DNA from: Hemicordylus capensis | Taxonomy: Eukaryota > Chordata > Lepidosauria > Squamata > Cordylidae | Assembly: GCF_027244095.1 (NCBI RefSeq) | Contig: NC_069657.1 | Location: 148,486,857 to 148,550,856 of the forward strand | Reading direction: 5' to 3' | DNA: 64,000 nt | Shown: positions 34,880 to 45,429 of the stretch, one piece after another | How positions within the stretch are numbered: the stretch's first letter is position 1 | Layout of the letters: each line of letters opens with the position of its first letter | Program-made: the position numbers and the translations under genes | Notes under the pieces: model-generated | The model's database searches: none | The model's input: the letters and a program-made list of their open reading frames with translations, nothing else | What the model was told of the DNA's origin: nothing

Positions 34880-37800
34880 CTGTCTTCACTCTTTGTAGGT
34901 CTTTAGGCTTAGTTTCAAGGGGAGGGGTGTCATTTCCCCCCAGCTCAGCCTTGAACAACTACTTTTAAAAAATGAAGTCAGTATTCTAGGCAGGCAGCAC
35001 ACTCGGCAATTTATTTTGACCATACAGGCAAGCCTCCTTAACTGCAGGTTCAACACTCGCAGTTTCATGTATCCGTGATCGGGGAATAGGCACCAGACCT
35101 CGGCATACGCGGGGGGAAACAAAACCCGTGGAACTTGCATTTCCATGGGTTGGGGGCCTGGTCCGATCAGCCATGGCCATAATTGTAAAGGCCTGGGTTG
35201 GAGTGGGGCAAGGGGAAAAGAGGCAGTCACAGAGGCAGGGATGGTGGCGGAGGCAGCGGCAGAGACTCCTTCTCCCTCGCCGCCTGCCTCCCAAATGACT
35301 GCGCGGGCCGCTCTGCAGCCCATTTGGGGTCTCTGCATGCATGCACAGAAAGGCCCGAAATGGGCTACAGACCAGTCTGTGTGGTCATTTGGGAGGCAGG
35401 GAGGGAGAAGGAGTCCCCACCCACTGCGGCTGCCATCCCTACGACACAGCGGCGGTTTTAAAAGGTACATGGAGCCCCTGCTGCCACCACCATCCCTGCT
35501 GCAACTGGGCACCTGAACCCCCAATCCCCATTGCCCCAATGCATCGATATTTGCGGATTCTATATCCGCGGTTGTAGAGCAGAATGGAACAACCACAAAT
35601 ATCGAGGTTTTCCTGTGTATGACTGCAACTTTCACTCCTTTATAAAAAAAATTTTTTTTAAAGGTTTGCTGCCGGGAAAAGAAATTGCATGAATGGGGAG
35701 TACTGGGTGGTTTCTTTTATGATAACTGAAAGTCGGTTACACAAGTATGACCTTTCTTCACAGTGGCAAGATTTGTCTGCTTGGTCTCCAGTTAGCGTTT
35801 TCAGAGATTGATCATCTGAAAAGCAGAGTTTGGGTGCTTTTAACTAGAAAAAGCGTGATCAAATTTTGTCCAAACCTAGCTACTTGGCAATACTCTTTTC
35901 TCACAACAAGTAATGTTATCTGAGGTCTACCCTGCTCTTAGATATCTTATTGAAACATTAGGGATTCCTGGTGGGAAGACAGAAAGTCCCTTTTGGTCCC
36001 AATACCCTGAAGGGCTGGTATAATTATTAGTGCATTTGTAGCCCTTTCCCCATGTGAGCTCTACAGTGGGTGTCAGCAAGGACATATATGGCTGGATGTG
36101 TCAGAGGGGGCAGGAGTTGGTCTGATTCATCTCTAGCCCTGACCCTGTCTGGCCTCAGGGAAGAGCCATAACTCGATGGTACAGCACCTGATTCATGTGC
36201 AGAAGTACCCAGGTTCTACCCCTGGTGTCTCCAGGTCCAGCTGGAAAAAAAATCCTTGTCTTGAAATCCTAGAGAGCTGCTGTGAGTCAGTGTGGATGAT
36301 ACTGAGCTAGGTGGACGAATGTTCAGACTCTGTATAAGGCAACTTCATATGTTCATATGTTTTGCAGTGGATGTCAGCTGGGAAGACGGAGGCTTCCATT
36401 TACCAACAGGCCGAGGATGGCAAGACTGAACTGTCACTCATGCATTTTGCCATTACCAACCCACACTGGCAACCACCCCGCGAGAGCACAGCTTTCATTG
36501 GCTTGCTTAAAGAACGGGTGCACCGCGACAGCAGCCTGGCTCTGGCCCAGCAGGGTGTCCTCCCTGACAATGCACTCTTTGCCTCCATCCAGTCCCTACA
36601 GTCGGAATCAGAGGTGCCTACATGAAGAGAGAAGTTGCTGGCGGGTGGTAGACTAGGAATTAATTCTGACTTATCATTGGAAAGAGAAGCTGAGTGCTGA
36701 TGGACTGATTGTGTGTGATGTCCCCATTTCCTTGTGTGTTGTGTTCTGAGAAAAGAGAGGGTTGGTGTCTCTGCATGGGCTTCAGGGATCACTTGGGTGC
36801 CAAGGTAGGGAACAACATGGCAGCTGTCTCTGTGACTTAACATCCACACTTCTTTCTCCCACAAGCATGTTTCTGCCACCTCTTTTCTTCTCACCAAAAC
36901 TCAGTCATACTCTCCTAAACCTTGGCACCCCCCAAAGCACGCATCCCACACTACCCATCCTCTCACATTCAAACTTATTTTGCTTATTTCCAGGCTCCTT
37001 TCCAGAATGTCCCTCATCAAACCCATTATTCCTGAATCTCTTGTCTTCGTAAAGAGCTCCCTGGCTGACTGTAGCATCTCCATTTGCATGAGTTACTATT
37101 TAGAAGGTGTTAGGACTGCTGGAGGGGGAAGATGGGTGGGAGAACTTCCCAGACTTGAAGGGAGTTGGAATATTGCAGATTGCATTACTGCTTGAGTCAT
37201 GCTCACTCCTCTTTTCTCTCTCTGCAGCCACACAGTCTGATTGCCAATGCGATTGCAGGCACCTCAGCACTGGGCTACCAGGCAGCCCGTGATGTCCAGG
37301 CCTCACGGCATCTCTCTGCTGCGTCTGAGGTGGCATCTGCCCTGCGTTCTCTCCCCTCTGTTCAGTCTGCTCAGACAACCCATGGGAGTTCCCATGCTGA
37401 TGGGCTCCACCTCCGGGGCCCTGGTGTAATGACAGGCTCAGGGTAAGAAACTGCATGGCTTAAGGAGCCAGATAAAATGGACAAAGATGGAGCACCTCAC
37501 CAGTACCTTGCCCAGCTTGCTCTGAAGGCTACTTCATACATAACCCCTGCCCCGCACAGGTGTAGATGAATAAAGGGGCACAAAAGCAATGTCCTAGAAA
37601 GTGACAGTGAGAGCTTTTTGAGGTCTGTGTTACCTTCCTCCTGCCTGCATTCTGGGTTTTGGGTGTCTAGGGTTTCCTTCTGTTTGGAACGGAAGTTACA
37701 AGGGATAGTAAAGGCATACCCAGTTCTGTATGGGGATGGGGCCATAGCTCAGGGGTAGCTATACTACCACTTAGCATACAGAAGGTCTCGGGTTCAGTGC

Positions 37801-40782
37801 CTGGTGTCATCAGATAGGGCTGGGGAACCTTTTTTATTTTTTTAAAGCTCTGTCTGAAACCCTGGAGAGTCACTGCCAGTCAGAGTATGCAGTACTGAGC
37901 TAGATGGACCAAGGGTCTGACTCGGTATAAGTCTGCTTACCTATGTAAGACTTCTCCAAAGATTGGTGTCTCTTCTGAACACACATCTTGCAATTCCAAC
38001 CTGTAGGTCACTTATGGGCATCAATGATTACTAGGAGCCTCCTACAGAGATGTTGTGGTTCATGGTACCCTGTCTAGTCTATTCCTGATAGGAACTGCTG
38101 CATCCAGGGTATCAGGGCATGAGTGGGAGGAGGCACAGTCTGACCATTAAGGGACTCTCTTTTTTTAACACCATGACTCTTCTCTTCATTCTGGCTGCAG
38201 GGCTGATGCCAGGACAGCTAGCTCTGGCAGCAGTGCTTGGGAGGGCCAGCTCCAAAGCCTGATCCTTTCAGAGTACGCATCTACTGAGATGAGTCTGCAT
38301 GCACTCTACATGCACGAGGTAAGCTGAGCACAAAGAACCATACAAGCCTTCACACTGAGCCGTGGAGGCCCATGTAGACTGGCATACCTGGATATGAGAG
38401 TCTGAGTGGCCCCAGTATGGGGGACCATATACCCATGGCCTCTTCACTGGGGTTTAATACCTAACTGAACTCAGCACAGGAACCTGACAGATGTATTTTA
38501 TTGTATGGCGTGAGCTGGAAGCAATAGTTGTGCTCACTAGGTCCTGATCCATGAGAGTCCATCCATACCTGTACATCATGTAGTGGAGCAGCTGATTTGC
38601 ATTCTAGGTAGCAGAGTATGATTGAGGCTTCTATGGGTGCAGCACTCACACAGTCTTGTGAAGGGCCATCGGGAATCCATCTTGAAGCATGTGCTTACTA
38701 ACGTCATAAGGTTTTCGTGGGTAGGAGGTTGAGCATAGCCCTTGATTGTCTATTAACTAACTCCTGTCATTCATACAGTTGCACAAGCAGCATGCCCAGT
38801 TGGAGCTTGAGCGGCATTTGTGGCACCGGCAGGAGAGTGATGAAAGTGGTGAGAGTGCCCCGGAGGAGCCAGAGGCTCAGCGGGGCACTCCTAGCAGCAC
38901 CATTCCTCGCTCAGCCAGTTATCCTTTTGCCTCTCCTCGTCAAGCTGGAGATGAGACAGCTGCTCTGCAAGCAGGCCTCCAGCGCCGTTATGGTGGTGTC
39001 TCAGGTATGTGTTTGGAGGTTTAAACCCATGGTGCCAACAACTGGGTCATCTAAGCACCACCGTAAGGAGGCCAGGGAGCCATTCCATACTTCCATATTC
39101 CTTAGTCAATAAAAGGCCTGGTTCTCTGCCAAACCTTGTCCATATGCTTATTCTTCTTGTTGTTGAAGGGTCATCTGGGAAATGGATTAGAATTTTGCTC
39201 TTGTCTCTCAGCAGTTCAGTGGACCTGTTTGCCTAATGATACTGGGCTTGTTCATCAAATATGACCAGCCCTGCCTTGGGGCTGACTCAAGGCCCGTTGC
39301 CAACCTCTCTGCCCCCACTCAGTGATCTCTGCTGCTGCCCAATAAGTAACAGAATGGAAATAAGTTAGTATGGTATGGAGTGCTAGTATATGTGATATGA
39401 GAGTATCACTATAAACTTGAGGAATTCCCAAAACTAGTTTGCCTTTGCAAACTGTTGGTATTGCTGTTGGACAAATGGGGGGCGGGGGGGCGGCAACCAT
39501 CATAATCTTGTTATGAAGTTATAATAATATTTCTTTAAATGAGGGGTGTGGCCAGATATGGGAGGGTAGAGTGTACCTTCATGGGCTTGGTTAGAGGAAG
39601 GGGTGGATTGCAAGACTAAAGATCTGCAAGAGAGTTTGACTCTGCCTTACGCCACTGCTGCTTTGGTTTCTTTGAGGTTTCTATGCTGCCATCCACCCAG
39701 CAACAGATTTGCAGTGAGCAGATCTCATTTCACTGTGGGTGCTCCCTGGTGCAATCACATGTTGTTGTTTTCCCCTATTTGTCCTTGCACAGACCCTGGT
39801 ACAGTGCACAGGGCCCCATCACACTTTGCTCGGCTGCCACTGGGGGGCTGGGCTGAGGATGGCCAGCCCGCTAGACACCCAGAGCCTGTCCCAGAGGAGA
39901 GCTCGGAAGATGAGTTGCCACCTCAGATACACAAGGTACTGCCTGGTTCATACGTTGGCACTGGTTGTGTATGGGAGGAATGGGCCACAGAACAGGACAA
40001 ATCTTGAGGAGTCTCCTTACACCTAACTGGGAAATATTTATTGCTTCACCAGGCAATAAATCTGGCCAGCGATTGCTTTGTAAGTGAGTTGATGTTGATC
40101 TTCTAATCTCATGTCCAGGTACCTATTCAGAATCAGTCTGAATGCATCAAGCCTATTAAGTCATATTTAGCTAAAGTATCCCTTTCCAGAAGTTGTGGAA
40201 TGAGACACATGTGGGGAAAGTTAGGCAGTAGAAGCCATCAAAGATGTATAAAGAGCTGTGTTGGGTATAGCGCAGCCTCTCCAAGGTTATTGGTTTATGA
40301 GGCTTTAGTAGGATGACCATGTGCATCTATATTACTTTCTGCTTTGAGAACAAAATTTCAGTAGATGCAGTTTTTCTCACCCCTGCATGGCGAGCTGTAC
40401 TTGCCAAAAGTTCCCCTTCTATAATGCACCTAAATGTACAGGAACCCTGTCCTTGGCATCTGGTCACAAAGCTTCCGCAGACACCACATACACTGCACAT
40501 CCAAAAGACAGAAATTTGCTTTTTTAATTTTTAAATTTTATTATTTTATTTTATTTTTTAAAAAATTTATATTTTATATTATATATTATATTATATATAA
40601 AATAAATATAAAACTCAGCCTCTTGAAAAACTTGACATTATATATATTTTGGAATGATAAGTTTTTCAAGAGGCTGAGTTTTGACACCAAATTTGGAATG
40701 GTGTGTATACAGAGCACTGCCTCTGACCAAAGCCCTTAATGTTCCCTCAGAATAACTTCCTCTTTCTTCCAAACAGGTATAG
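25642..40782 (+). CDS. ATG9A: ATG9A: autophagy transmembrane lipid scramblase (complete)
   Basis: Coding exons: 25642-25744, 26516-26559, 28147-28211, 28480-28641, 30140-30281, 31856-32604, 34049-34202, 34481-34660, 36368-36613, 37228-37442, 38201-38318, 38779-39004, 39793-39935, 40777-40782. They sum to 2553 nt (850 aa plus stop; human is 839) with every phase consistent. The protein starts MAHFDTEYQRLE and keeps the adaptor-sorting signals YQRL and EEDLL. Hydrophobic segments lie near residues 72-90, 130-158, 290-315 and 375-395; the core region is close to human. The sequon at VNHS is kept. The Ser/Pro-rich tail ends in PPQIHKV. Known role: ATG9A trimers scramble lipids on Golgi/endosome-derived vesicles that seed phagophores. 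The second coding intron is U12-type (AT-AC), and the last exon encodes only Val-stop. Confidence 0.96.
26141..26452 (+). repeat. 5S-rRNA-headed SINE, full length, plus strand
   Basis: The head reads AGCTAAGCAGGGTCTGCCCT, then CTGAATGGGAGACTTG and GAGCACTGTAAGAT. These follow the 5S rRNA order (AGCTAAGCAGGGTCGGGCCT, TGGATGGGAGACCG, GGTGCTGTAAGC). The tail is GACAATACTGAGCTAGATAG, then TCTGACTCAGTATATGGCAG and CTATGTTC repeats. Confidence 0.85.
26560..28146 (+). other. ATG9A: U12-type AT-AC intron of ATG9A
   Basis: The exon ends TTC TCT CGT. The intron opens ATATCCTTATC, the U12 donor consensus, and closes TCTTAC with AC in place of AG. A perfect U12 branch site, TCCTTAAC, is at 28128-28135, about 12 nt from the AC end. 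The joined reading (FSR|VYNLHQ) matches human ATG9A exactly. A GT-AG choice (C|GTATAT) has no AG near the next exon. Confidence 0.9.
27036..27511. mobile_element. hAT-type MITE (TAGGGATGTGC ends), long palindrome
   Basis: It begins TAGGGATGTGCTGC and ends GAGTACATCCCTA. The flanks TTAGCAGC (27028-27035) and TTGGCAGC (27512-27519) agree in 7 of 8 bases. The interior is an imperfect palindrome, for example a CCGGAAGTATC-like stretch against GATACTTCCAG. It lies inside the U12 intron of ATG9A. Confidence 0.78.
28885..29015 (-). repeat. Truncated tRNA-headed SINE (left palindrome arm)
   Basis: ATTTATATCCCGCTTTTCCT to GAGTCACCCAGCTAG. It is the mirror of the copy at 29040 and arose with it as one inverted duplication. 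Confidence 0.85.
29020..29195 (+). repeat. 5'-truncated tRNA-headed SINE (right palindrome arm)
   Basis: It starts within the head (CAAATCCCCATTCAGCCATG) and runs to GGATATAAATG and an AAT/ATC tail. The extra 5' bases of this copy form the palindrome loop. Confidence 0.85.
29300..29738 (+). mobile_element. CR1-like LINE 3' fragment
   Basis: Translation shows a degraded LINE C-terminus (LSHNTS-like, then FHTADNYVWNSLP). The 3' UTR runs GCCTCCAGGCTTGGAGGC to TTGGGCCTGATCCAGCA and GTTCTTATGG. It is the same family as 43985-44575. Confidence 0.72.
30385..30537 (-). repeat. Old tRNA-headed SINE fragment
   Basis: CACTCTTCCTCCAAAGAGCT, then ACAGCAGCCCTGTGAGATAG and GTGGGGATTTGAACTAGGC fit the 19233 element but with many differences. 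Confidence 0.65.
31129..31397 (-). repeat. 5S-headed SINE, minus strand
   Basis: It runs from the tail (GGAACATAGGAAGCCGCCAT) to the head (CAGACCCTGCTTAGCTAAGG, CCACAAGACCAGCTCTC). It has small internal losses compared with 26141. Confidence 0.82.
31856..32604 (+). CDS. ATG9A: ATG9A large central exon
   Basis: This 749-nt exon carries the conserved ATG9 core: LPYYTWQEVQARIVQ, LTELDIYHRILRFKNYMV, LLPVRFHLP, FFWGPGSLFENEWSLKAEYK, WIGIANFLLCPLILIWQILY and HVLTTVTILGVAVTVCR. It is the easiest place to recognise the gene. It leaves in phase 2, completing an Arg codon with the exon at 34049. Confidence 0.97.
33411..33546. mobile_element. Small hAT-type MITE with ACTACAACTCCC core
   Basis: The ends CAGGGCAGCACAGCTT and AAGCTGTGAAGCCCTG are flanked by CCTTATAT and CCTTAGAT (7 of 8). 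The interior holds the paired GGACTACAACTCCC and GGGAGTTGTACTC stretches. It is a relative of the copy at 60271. Confidence 0.8.
35024..35616. mobile_element. Palindromic MITE with Tigger-like ends (tentative)
   Basis: The ends CAGGCAAGCCTCCTTAACTG and CGAGGTTTTCCTG are loosely inverted and sit near TA. The inner parts (CCCAATGCATCGATATTTGC; GATCGGGGAATAGGCACC) resemble Tigger/pogo-derived repeats. The middle is GC-rich with CpG and imperfect inverted symmetry. It lies in the ATG9A intron before exon 36368. Superfamily is uncertain. Confidence 0.5.
36160..36362 (+). repeat. tRNA-headed SINE with the shared CTGACTCAGTATA tail
   Basis: A tRNA-like head (GCCATAACTCGATGGTACAG; B-box-like AGGTTCTACCCC) leads to GATACTGAGCTAGGTGGACG and ACTCTGTATAAGGCAACTTC. 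It ends 5 nt before the ATG9A exon acceptor at 36366-36367. Confidence 0.75.
37738..37947 (+). repeat. tRNA-headed SINE with the shared tail
   Basis: The head is CCATAGCTCAGGGGTAGC (A box) with a B box near GGGTTCAGTGCC. The tail is AGTACTGAGCTAGATGGACC then TCTGACTCGGTATAAG. It lies in the ATG9A intron after exon 37228. Confidence 0.78.
40610..40682. repeat. 24-bp perfect-stem hairpin in last ATG9A intron
   Basis: Arms 40610-40633 and 40659-40682 (core AACTCAGCCTCTTGAAAAAC) pair perfectly around a 25-nt AT-rich loop. It lies next to an extremely AT-rich stretch (40516-40608), about 95 nt before the last acceptor. It could be a small fold-back element or a structured RNA. Confidence 0.75.
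40777..40782 (+). CDS. ATG9A: ATG9A last coding segment, Val-stop (6 nt)
   Basis: The exon at 39793-39935 ends CAC AAG in phase 0. The next acceptor (tctttcttccaaacag) is followed at once by GTA TAG. This gives the family C-terminus HKV, so the protein ends two codons into the 3' UTR exon. Reading on through the donor at 39936 would give an unrelated tail. Confidence 0.85.
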   Translation, partial: V

Positions 40783-43260
40783 CTGTGAAGGCTGAAGGGT
40801 TTCGGATTCTGGGCCCACCTTGGCTGGTGGGACTTCGGTCACCCTGTCCTACAAAGCATGGGTTGGCTCAAGAGTCCATGTCCTGGACTTCAATACCAGA
40901 TGGTAGAAGGAGTAAGGTCAGCAGTGCCTTTGTGATGGGCGGAACTCTAACCAGACATGCATCATGCCAGTGGCACGCTAGTTGTGCTTAGGCTGGATGT
41001 GTGTGTGATTACATATATATGTCCATGTCTGCATATGTGTCGTCCATGTTGGAGAATCATCTGTGACCTGCACAGAATGCCACGGAGCACACAAGGTAGC
41101 AGGAAGCTGGGCAGGTGCTTGCCCTGCCTGAAATGTTATGAGGTGGGAAGAGGACCTGCTGTACAGACCCTGTTCAGAAGCAGGAACAGCTGTACCACTG
41201 TCCAGACTGCAACACAATTAAAGATGCAATCAGGAGATAGATTTGGACTCAGGAAAAGAAGGGCTGTGAGAGATTATTTTTGTAATAGGAATGGGGCACA
41301 GGCTTCCTCCAGTGGCAGAGTCTGACTCTGATGAAGCTTTTCTGAAAAAAGGGTGTGTATCCTCCCCTCTGCTTTACCGTTCACTCACGAACATTGAATC
41401 CAAGCCAGAAGGAGCACCCTGCAGAGTCACCGCTGCCGCCGCCGCCACCACCACCACCACCCACGATAGGAGTTGCCTTCCCGACAGCACAACTGGTTCT
41501 GCTCTGGGGCCACATCTACTTCACAGGGTAGTGGGTCCTATTACAGCATCAAAGCACAGGCTTAGAAGGGTAACACTCCACTTCCATACCAGAGTTTACT
41601 TGAGTCAGTACTGAAGTGAATGAAGTAATCTTCACATCAAACAGTGCTGAACTAAAGAGCCTCATTCTCCAGAGAGGTGGCTGTGTTCTGAGGAAGCCCC
41701 TTGCTTTCACCTCGTTAACCCTGTTAGGGCTTATAATCAAGTATGAGGTTCTGATTATGTACTATACTTGGGAGTATTGGGTGGGTGAGTAGAGGGAGGC
41801 AGTGCTTGTCTGCATCATCATGCAATTTTAATATCCCCCTGGTCCCTATCACCTCATTGAGTGCTTCTCCCAGCTGGTGCTGTCCCTCTTGTGTTGGGTG
41901 CCTTGATGATAACCATTCAGCTCTCATGAAAGTGCCAGTAAGAGATGGGGCACTGCATGCCAAACAATCCTCCCACCATCTATAAATTGGGCTGGACTTC
42001 CAAGTTCTTATTCGGGGGTGGGGGTGGGGGCGCTGGATCTTGCTCTGCTTGACAAGACACTTTTGTGCTGTTTACGGAAGTTCAGCTGGTTCTTCCGTTC
42101 TATCTTTGCACCTACTCCACTGCCCTTTTCACCTTTTTATGAGCTATCTGGTCCTGGCCCAGCAGCAAGAGACCTCATGGTATGCCTAGCAAGTTTTACA
42201 AATAATCCTTTCTGGACAACCAGTAAGAGCACTGCATCCCAGGAGGGTGTGGTAGAGTTTAGCCAATTAATGCATGGATAAACACTAGCTCTCTTTTGTA
42301 GCTACAAGTCCCAACAGGCATGGTCAACCCTGTAATTTAACTCCTTCCCTCTTCTCTGGGTCTGACTCCAAACTTGTAACACTTCTTAACAATGGCTGCT
42401 GCAACCTCCTGCAGCCATTTGCCAAACCCACTCTGGGAAAAGAGGTTATTCATATAAACCCTGTGCCACCAAGGGTGGGCACAAGTTAGCTGCATGGAGA
42501 TCCCCAGAACTATGGGCTAACTTTAGAGCGGCATTGAGGGATTTGGATGCAAGGACCACTGAGAACATGAGAAAGAAAGAGAAGTTATTTGTTTAGCAAA
42601 CATGGGATTGATTTCATCTGCTAGTTCGCTACTTCCCAAAAGATTACTCCTGTAATGAGCGCTGTTCTTTCTCCCCCTGACATCCCCATAATAGCTTTAC
42701 AAGGGGGAGACTCTTGGTGCTCCAGGGTTGGGTGCTGAGGGAGGAAGCAAGCAGCCCCAACCATCACTGCTGCTCTAGGCTACTTGAAAGCTCTTCTGTA
42801 AAGAGTTTAGAAGTAGGGGTGATGTTGGGACACAGCCTTGTTCTCACTTTCTTAGATGCTGGTGCATTTTAGGGAAAGCCGAACTGATGGCACATCTCCC
42901 CAGACTTTAGAAAGGAGGTAGCACAGCATCGGTTGAAACCTGGATATGTGCTGGCCATGTTCTACAGGTATTGGCCCCAGAACAGGTGGCCCTGCTTGAT
43001 CCTCATGGAAATATTTGCAGCCTTGGTCTAGTAATGAAGAAGGGACATGGGCAGGGGGGAAGTGCCAGCAGCCATGAATTGTGCTTGTCTTTGTTTCATC
43101 TCTGTGTGCATGGCACAGCCACCTGCTGTTTTATTTGTGGCACTAGAAAGGCCAAACTGTGAGTATATGGGGCATTGTGAGTGGTTTGTAAAGCAGAGCT
43201 TGTGTCTGGCATCCTGTATAGTGCTGTATCTTACTGAATAAAGAGGGGTGTTCCACTTAC
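40783..43260 (+). other. ATG9A: ATG9A 3' UTR
   Basis: After the stop at 40780-40782 no further coding similarity is seen. The first good polyadenylation signal is AATAAA at 43235-43240, followed by G/T-rich sequence, giving a UTR near 2.5 kb. It holds a GCC/ACC trinucleotide run near 41432-41463. Earlier cleavage sites cannot be excluded. Confidence 0.65.
43235..43240 (+). terminator. ATG9A: ATG9A polyadenylation signal AATAAA
   Basis: This is a canonical hexamer (ctgAATAAAgagg) with a GT-rich downstream region (43244-43310) before the intergenic LINE fragments. It is the only canonical signal I noticed after the stop. Confidence 0.65.
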
Positions 43261-43545
43261 TGATGACTCTGATTGCTTCTGTGAGATTGTCCTTCACGTA
43301 TGTCTTGTGGCAGAATGCCTTGCTGCTGCTTACATTTTGTGGATGAATCCAGCTGAATCCCAGGATTGTTGGGCATCGTCACAGTGTTTGTGACATAGCT
43401 GGGGTAGATGTGCTTTCCAAGGTAACCTGTGGGTCTCTGGGTACATATATATATGGACTACTAAAAATCAAAGGAAGCTGTTGTTCCAATTTCACTGAAT
43501 CCTGAGAAGCTAGTGTGTCACTGATAAAAACAAACCACTTTGGGA

Positions 43546-43595
<50 letters not shown>

Positions 43596-43984
43596 ACTGA
43601 TAGATTGGTGTGGCTTTTTTCATGTGTGGGGGGCATTTGTAATAGATGGCTATAAATGTGTATGCACTCTGACCAGGATTTGTGGAGAAGTTCTTGACCT
43701 GGATGCCACCCTTACCGCCAACCCATCCTTAATCTGTAGGATTAGACTGCTTCTTTTTTTTTTTAGGGCAAGCCACAAAGGCCTGCCTTTCTACAGTGAA
43801 GAATTTACCGAGCAGTCATAGGAGTACTTATTCCTGTTGTGTATTTGCTTTGTCGTTATGCTCTGACTTCTGATTCTGGTGTAAGGTATGGGGACAGAGT
43901 CTCCTGTTCCATGGTAAAGATGGAATGGCTGTGGGACTCCGAAAAAAAAGATTTATTTAGGTGATGTCTGCGGTTTTATTCTCT

Positions 43985-44575
43985 TGATTTTAGAACAGCC
44001 CTGCTGGATCAGGCCCAAGGTCTATCTGGTCCAGCTTCCTGTTTCACACAGTGGCCTACCAGATGCCTCCAGGAAGCCCACAGGCAAGAGGCAAGGGCCT
44101 GCCCTCTCTCCTGCTCTTGTTCCCCTGCTACTGGTCTTCAGAGGCATCGTGCCTCTGAGGCTGGAGGTGGCCCACAGCCACCAGACTAGTAGCCATTGAT
44201 AGACATGTCCATGAATTTGTCTAAACCCTTTTTAGAGCCATCCAAGCTGGGGGCCATCACCATGTCCCATGGCAAATAATTCCATAGATTAATTATGCAC
44301 TGTGTGAAAAAGTAGTTTCTCTTGTCAATCCTAAATTTCCCAACCTTCAATTTCATGGGGTGATCCCTGGTTCTAGTGTTGTGAGAAAGGGAGAAAAATT
44401 TCTCTCTGTCCATCCTCTCTACTCCACGAATAATTTTATACATCTTGATCATGTCTCCCCTTAGTTGCCTCTTTTCCAATGCAAAGAGCCCCAGATGATG
44501 TAGCCTAGCCTCATAAGGAAGGTGTTCCAGGCCCCTGATCATCTTGGTTTTCATCTTCACCTTTTCCAGTTCTAC
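43985..44575 (-). mobile_element. CR1-like LINE 3' fragment
   Basis: The minus-strand frame at 44560-44186 encodes LEHLPYEARLHHLGLFALEK, RQLRGDMIKMYKIIRGVE and NYFFTQCIINLWNYLP, the C-terminus of a CR1-type reverse transcriptase. The 3' UTR then ends at a GTTCTAAAAT-like terminus near 43990. It is 5'-truncated. Confidence 0.78.
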
Positions 44576-45273
44576 AATATATTTTCAAATACAGTTGCAC
44601 AGGAATGGAAGACTCACACTTCCTTAGTTCTAGGAGTCTCCACAATTGATAAGTAGCAAGGTCTTGGGGTGTGGTGTTGCATTCTGAATTCATCAAGCTT
44701 CCCCAGTCAGCCATGGTCTAGATGTTTTTGCCTTGAATAGGCTCACTTTACTACAAAGCCACACATCTGAGAAATAATGTCAAGCAAAATGAATTGGGAT
44801 ACATCAAGGCAATATCACTATTTAATATCTACACCACAGAACTATGAAATATATTATTTCAGTTTATGATAATAGGTTCTTATTTTTAGTTTTTTCTCTT
44901 TTAAAATAGTCCCATCTAAAGAATCCCTGCAACAGGACTCCATCTACTGTACCTAAATGGTCTGCAAACTCTGTTCTTGAACACCAACTGGGTGAGGATG
45001 AGTTATATATAGAAACTGGCATTTCCTTTGCAATGTTCAAAAGCACTCTTCATTCTTTTCATTTCATATATGTTTCAGAGCTGAACCATGAACTTTGGCT
45101 CAGTTGACAGTTGCATTAGGAACAAGAGGCAACAGCTAATTGATACCAAATGTAGTGTACCCTTCTTCCAATAAGTTCAGAATAGTATGCAATGGGTTAC
45201 TCATTTTTCCCTTTTCAGCAACTCTGTGAAGTAGTTCAAATACAGACGAAATAAGTAGGCTAGTCTTACATAC

Positions 45274-45345
45274 GCATACCTGCCAACATGTCCTTATTTC
45301 CCCATTCACCTGAATGGAAAAATAGGGACATGTTGGCAGGTATGC
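45274..45345. repeat. Short fold-back element (GCATACCTGCCAACATGTCC)
   Basis: GCATACCTGCCAACATGTCC at the left is matched by its reverse complement ending at 45345; the inner AATGG-type bases pair too. This is probably a small MITE or the paired ends of a larger one. I see no clear target-site duplication. Confidence 0.6.
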
Positions 45346-45429
45346 ATACTGTTTTTATGGTGGAATAAGGATGTTTTTTAGTATCAACCATCAACAGTAA
45401 AGGATCCAGCAGTCAAGAAATACTCTGCA

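Noticed and set aside
34886-35635. 249-codon minus-strand ORF
   Set aside because: It covers a GC-rich palindromic MITE; open frames appear on both strands because of base composition.
37740-37810. A tRNA gene
   Set aside because: A and B box-like motifs are present but no cloverleaf 3' half. The head is part of a SINE, as at 36160 and 53447.
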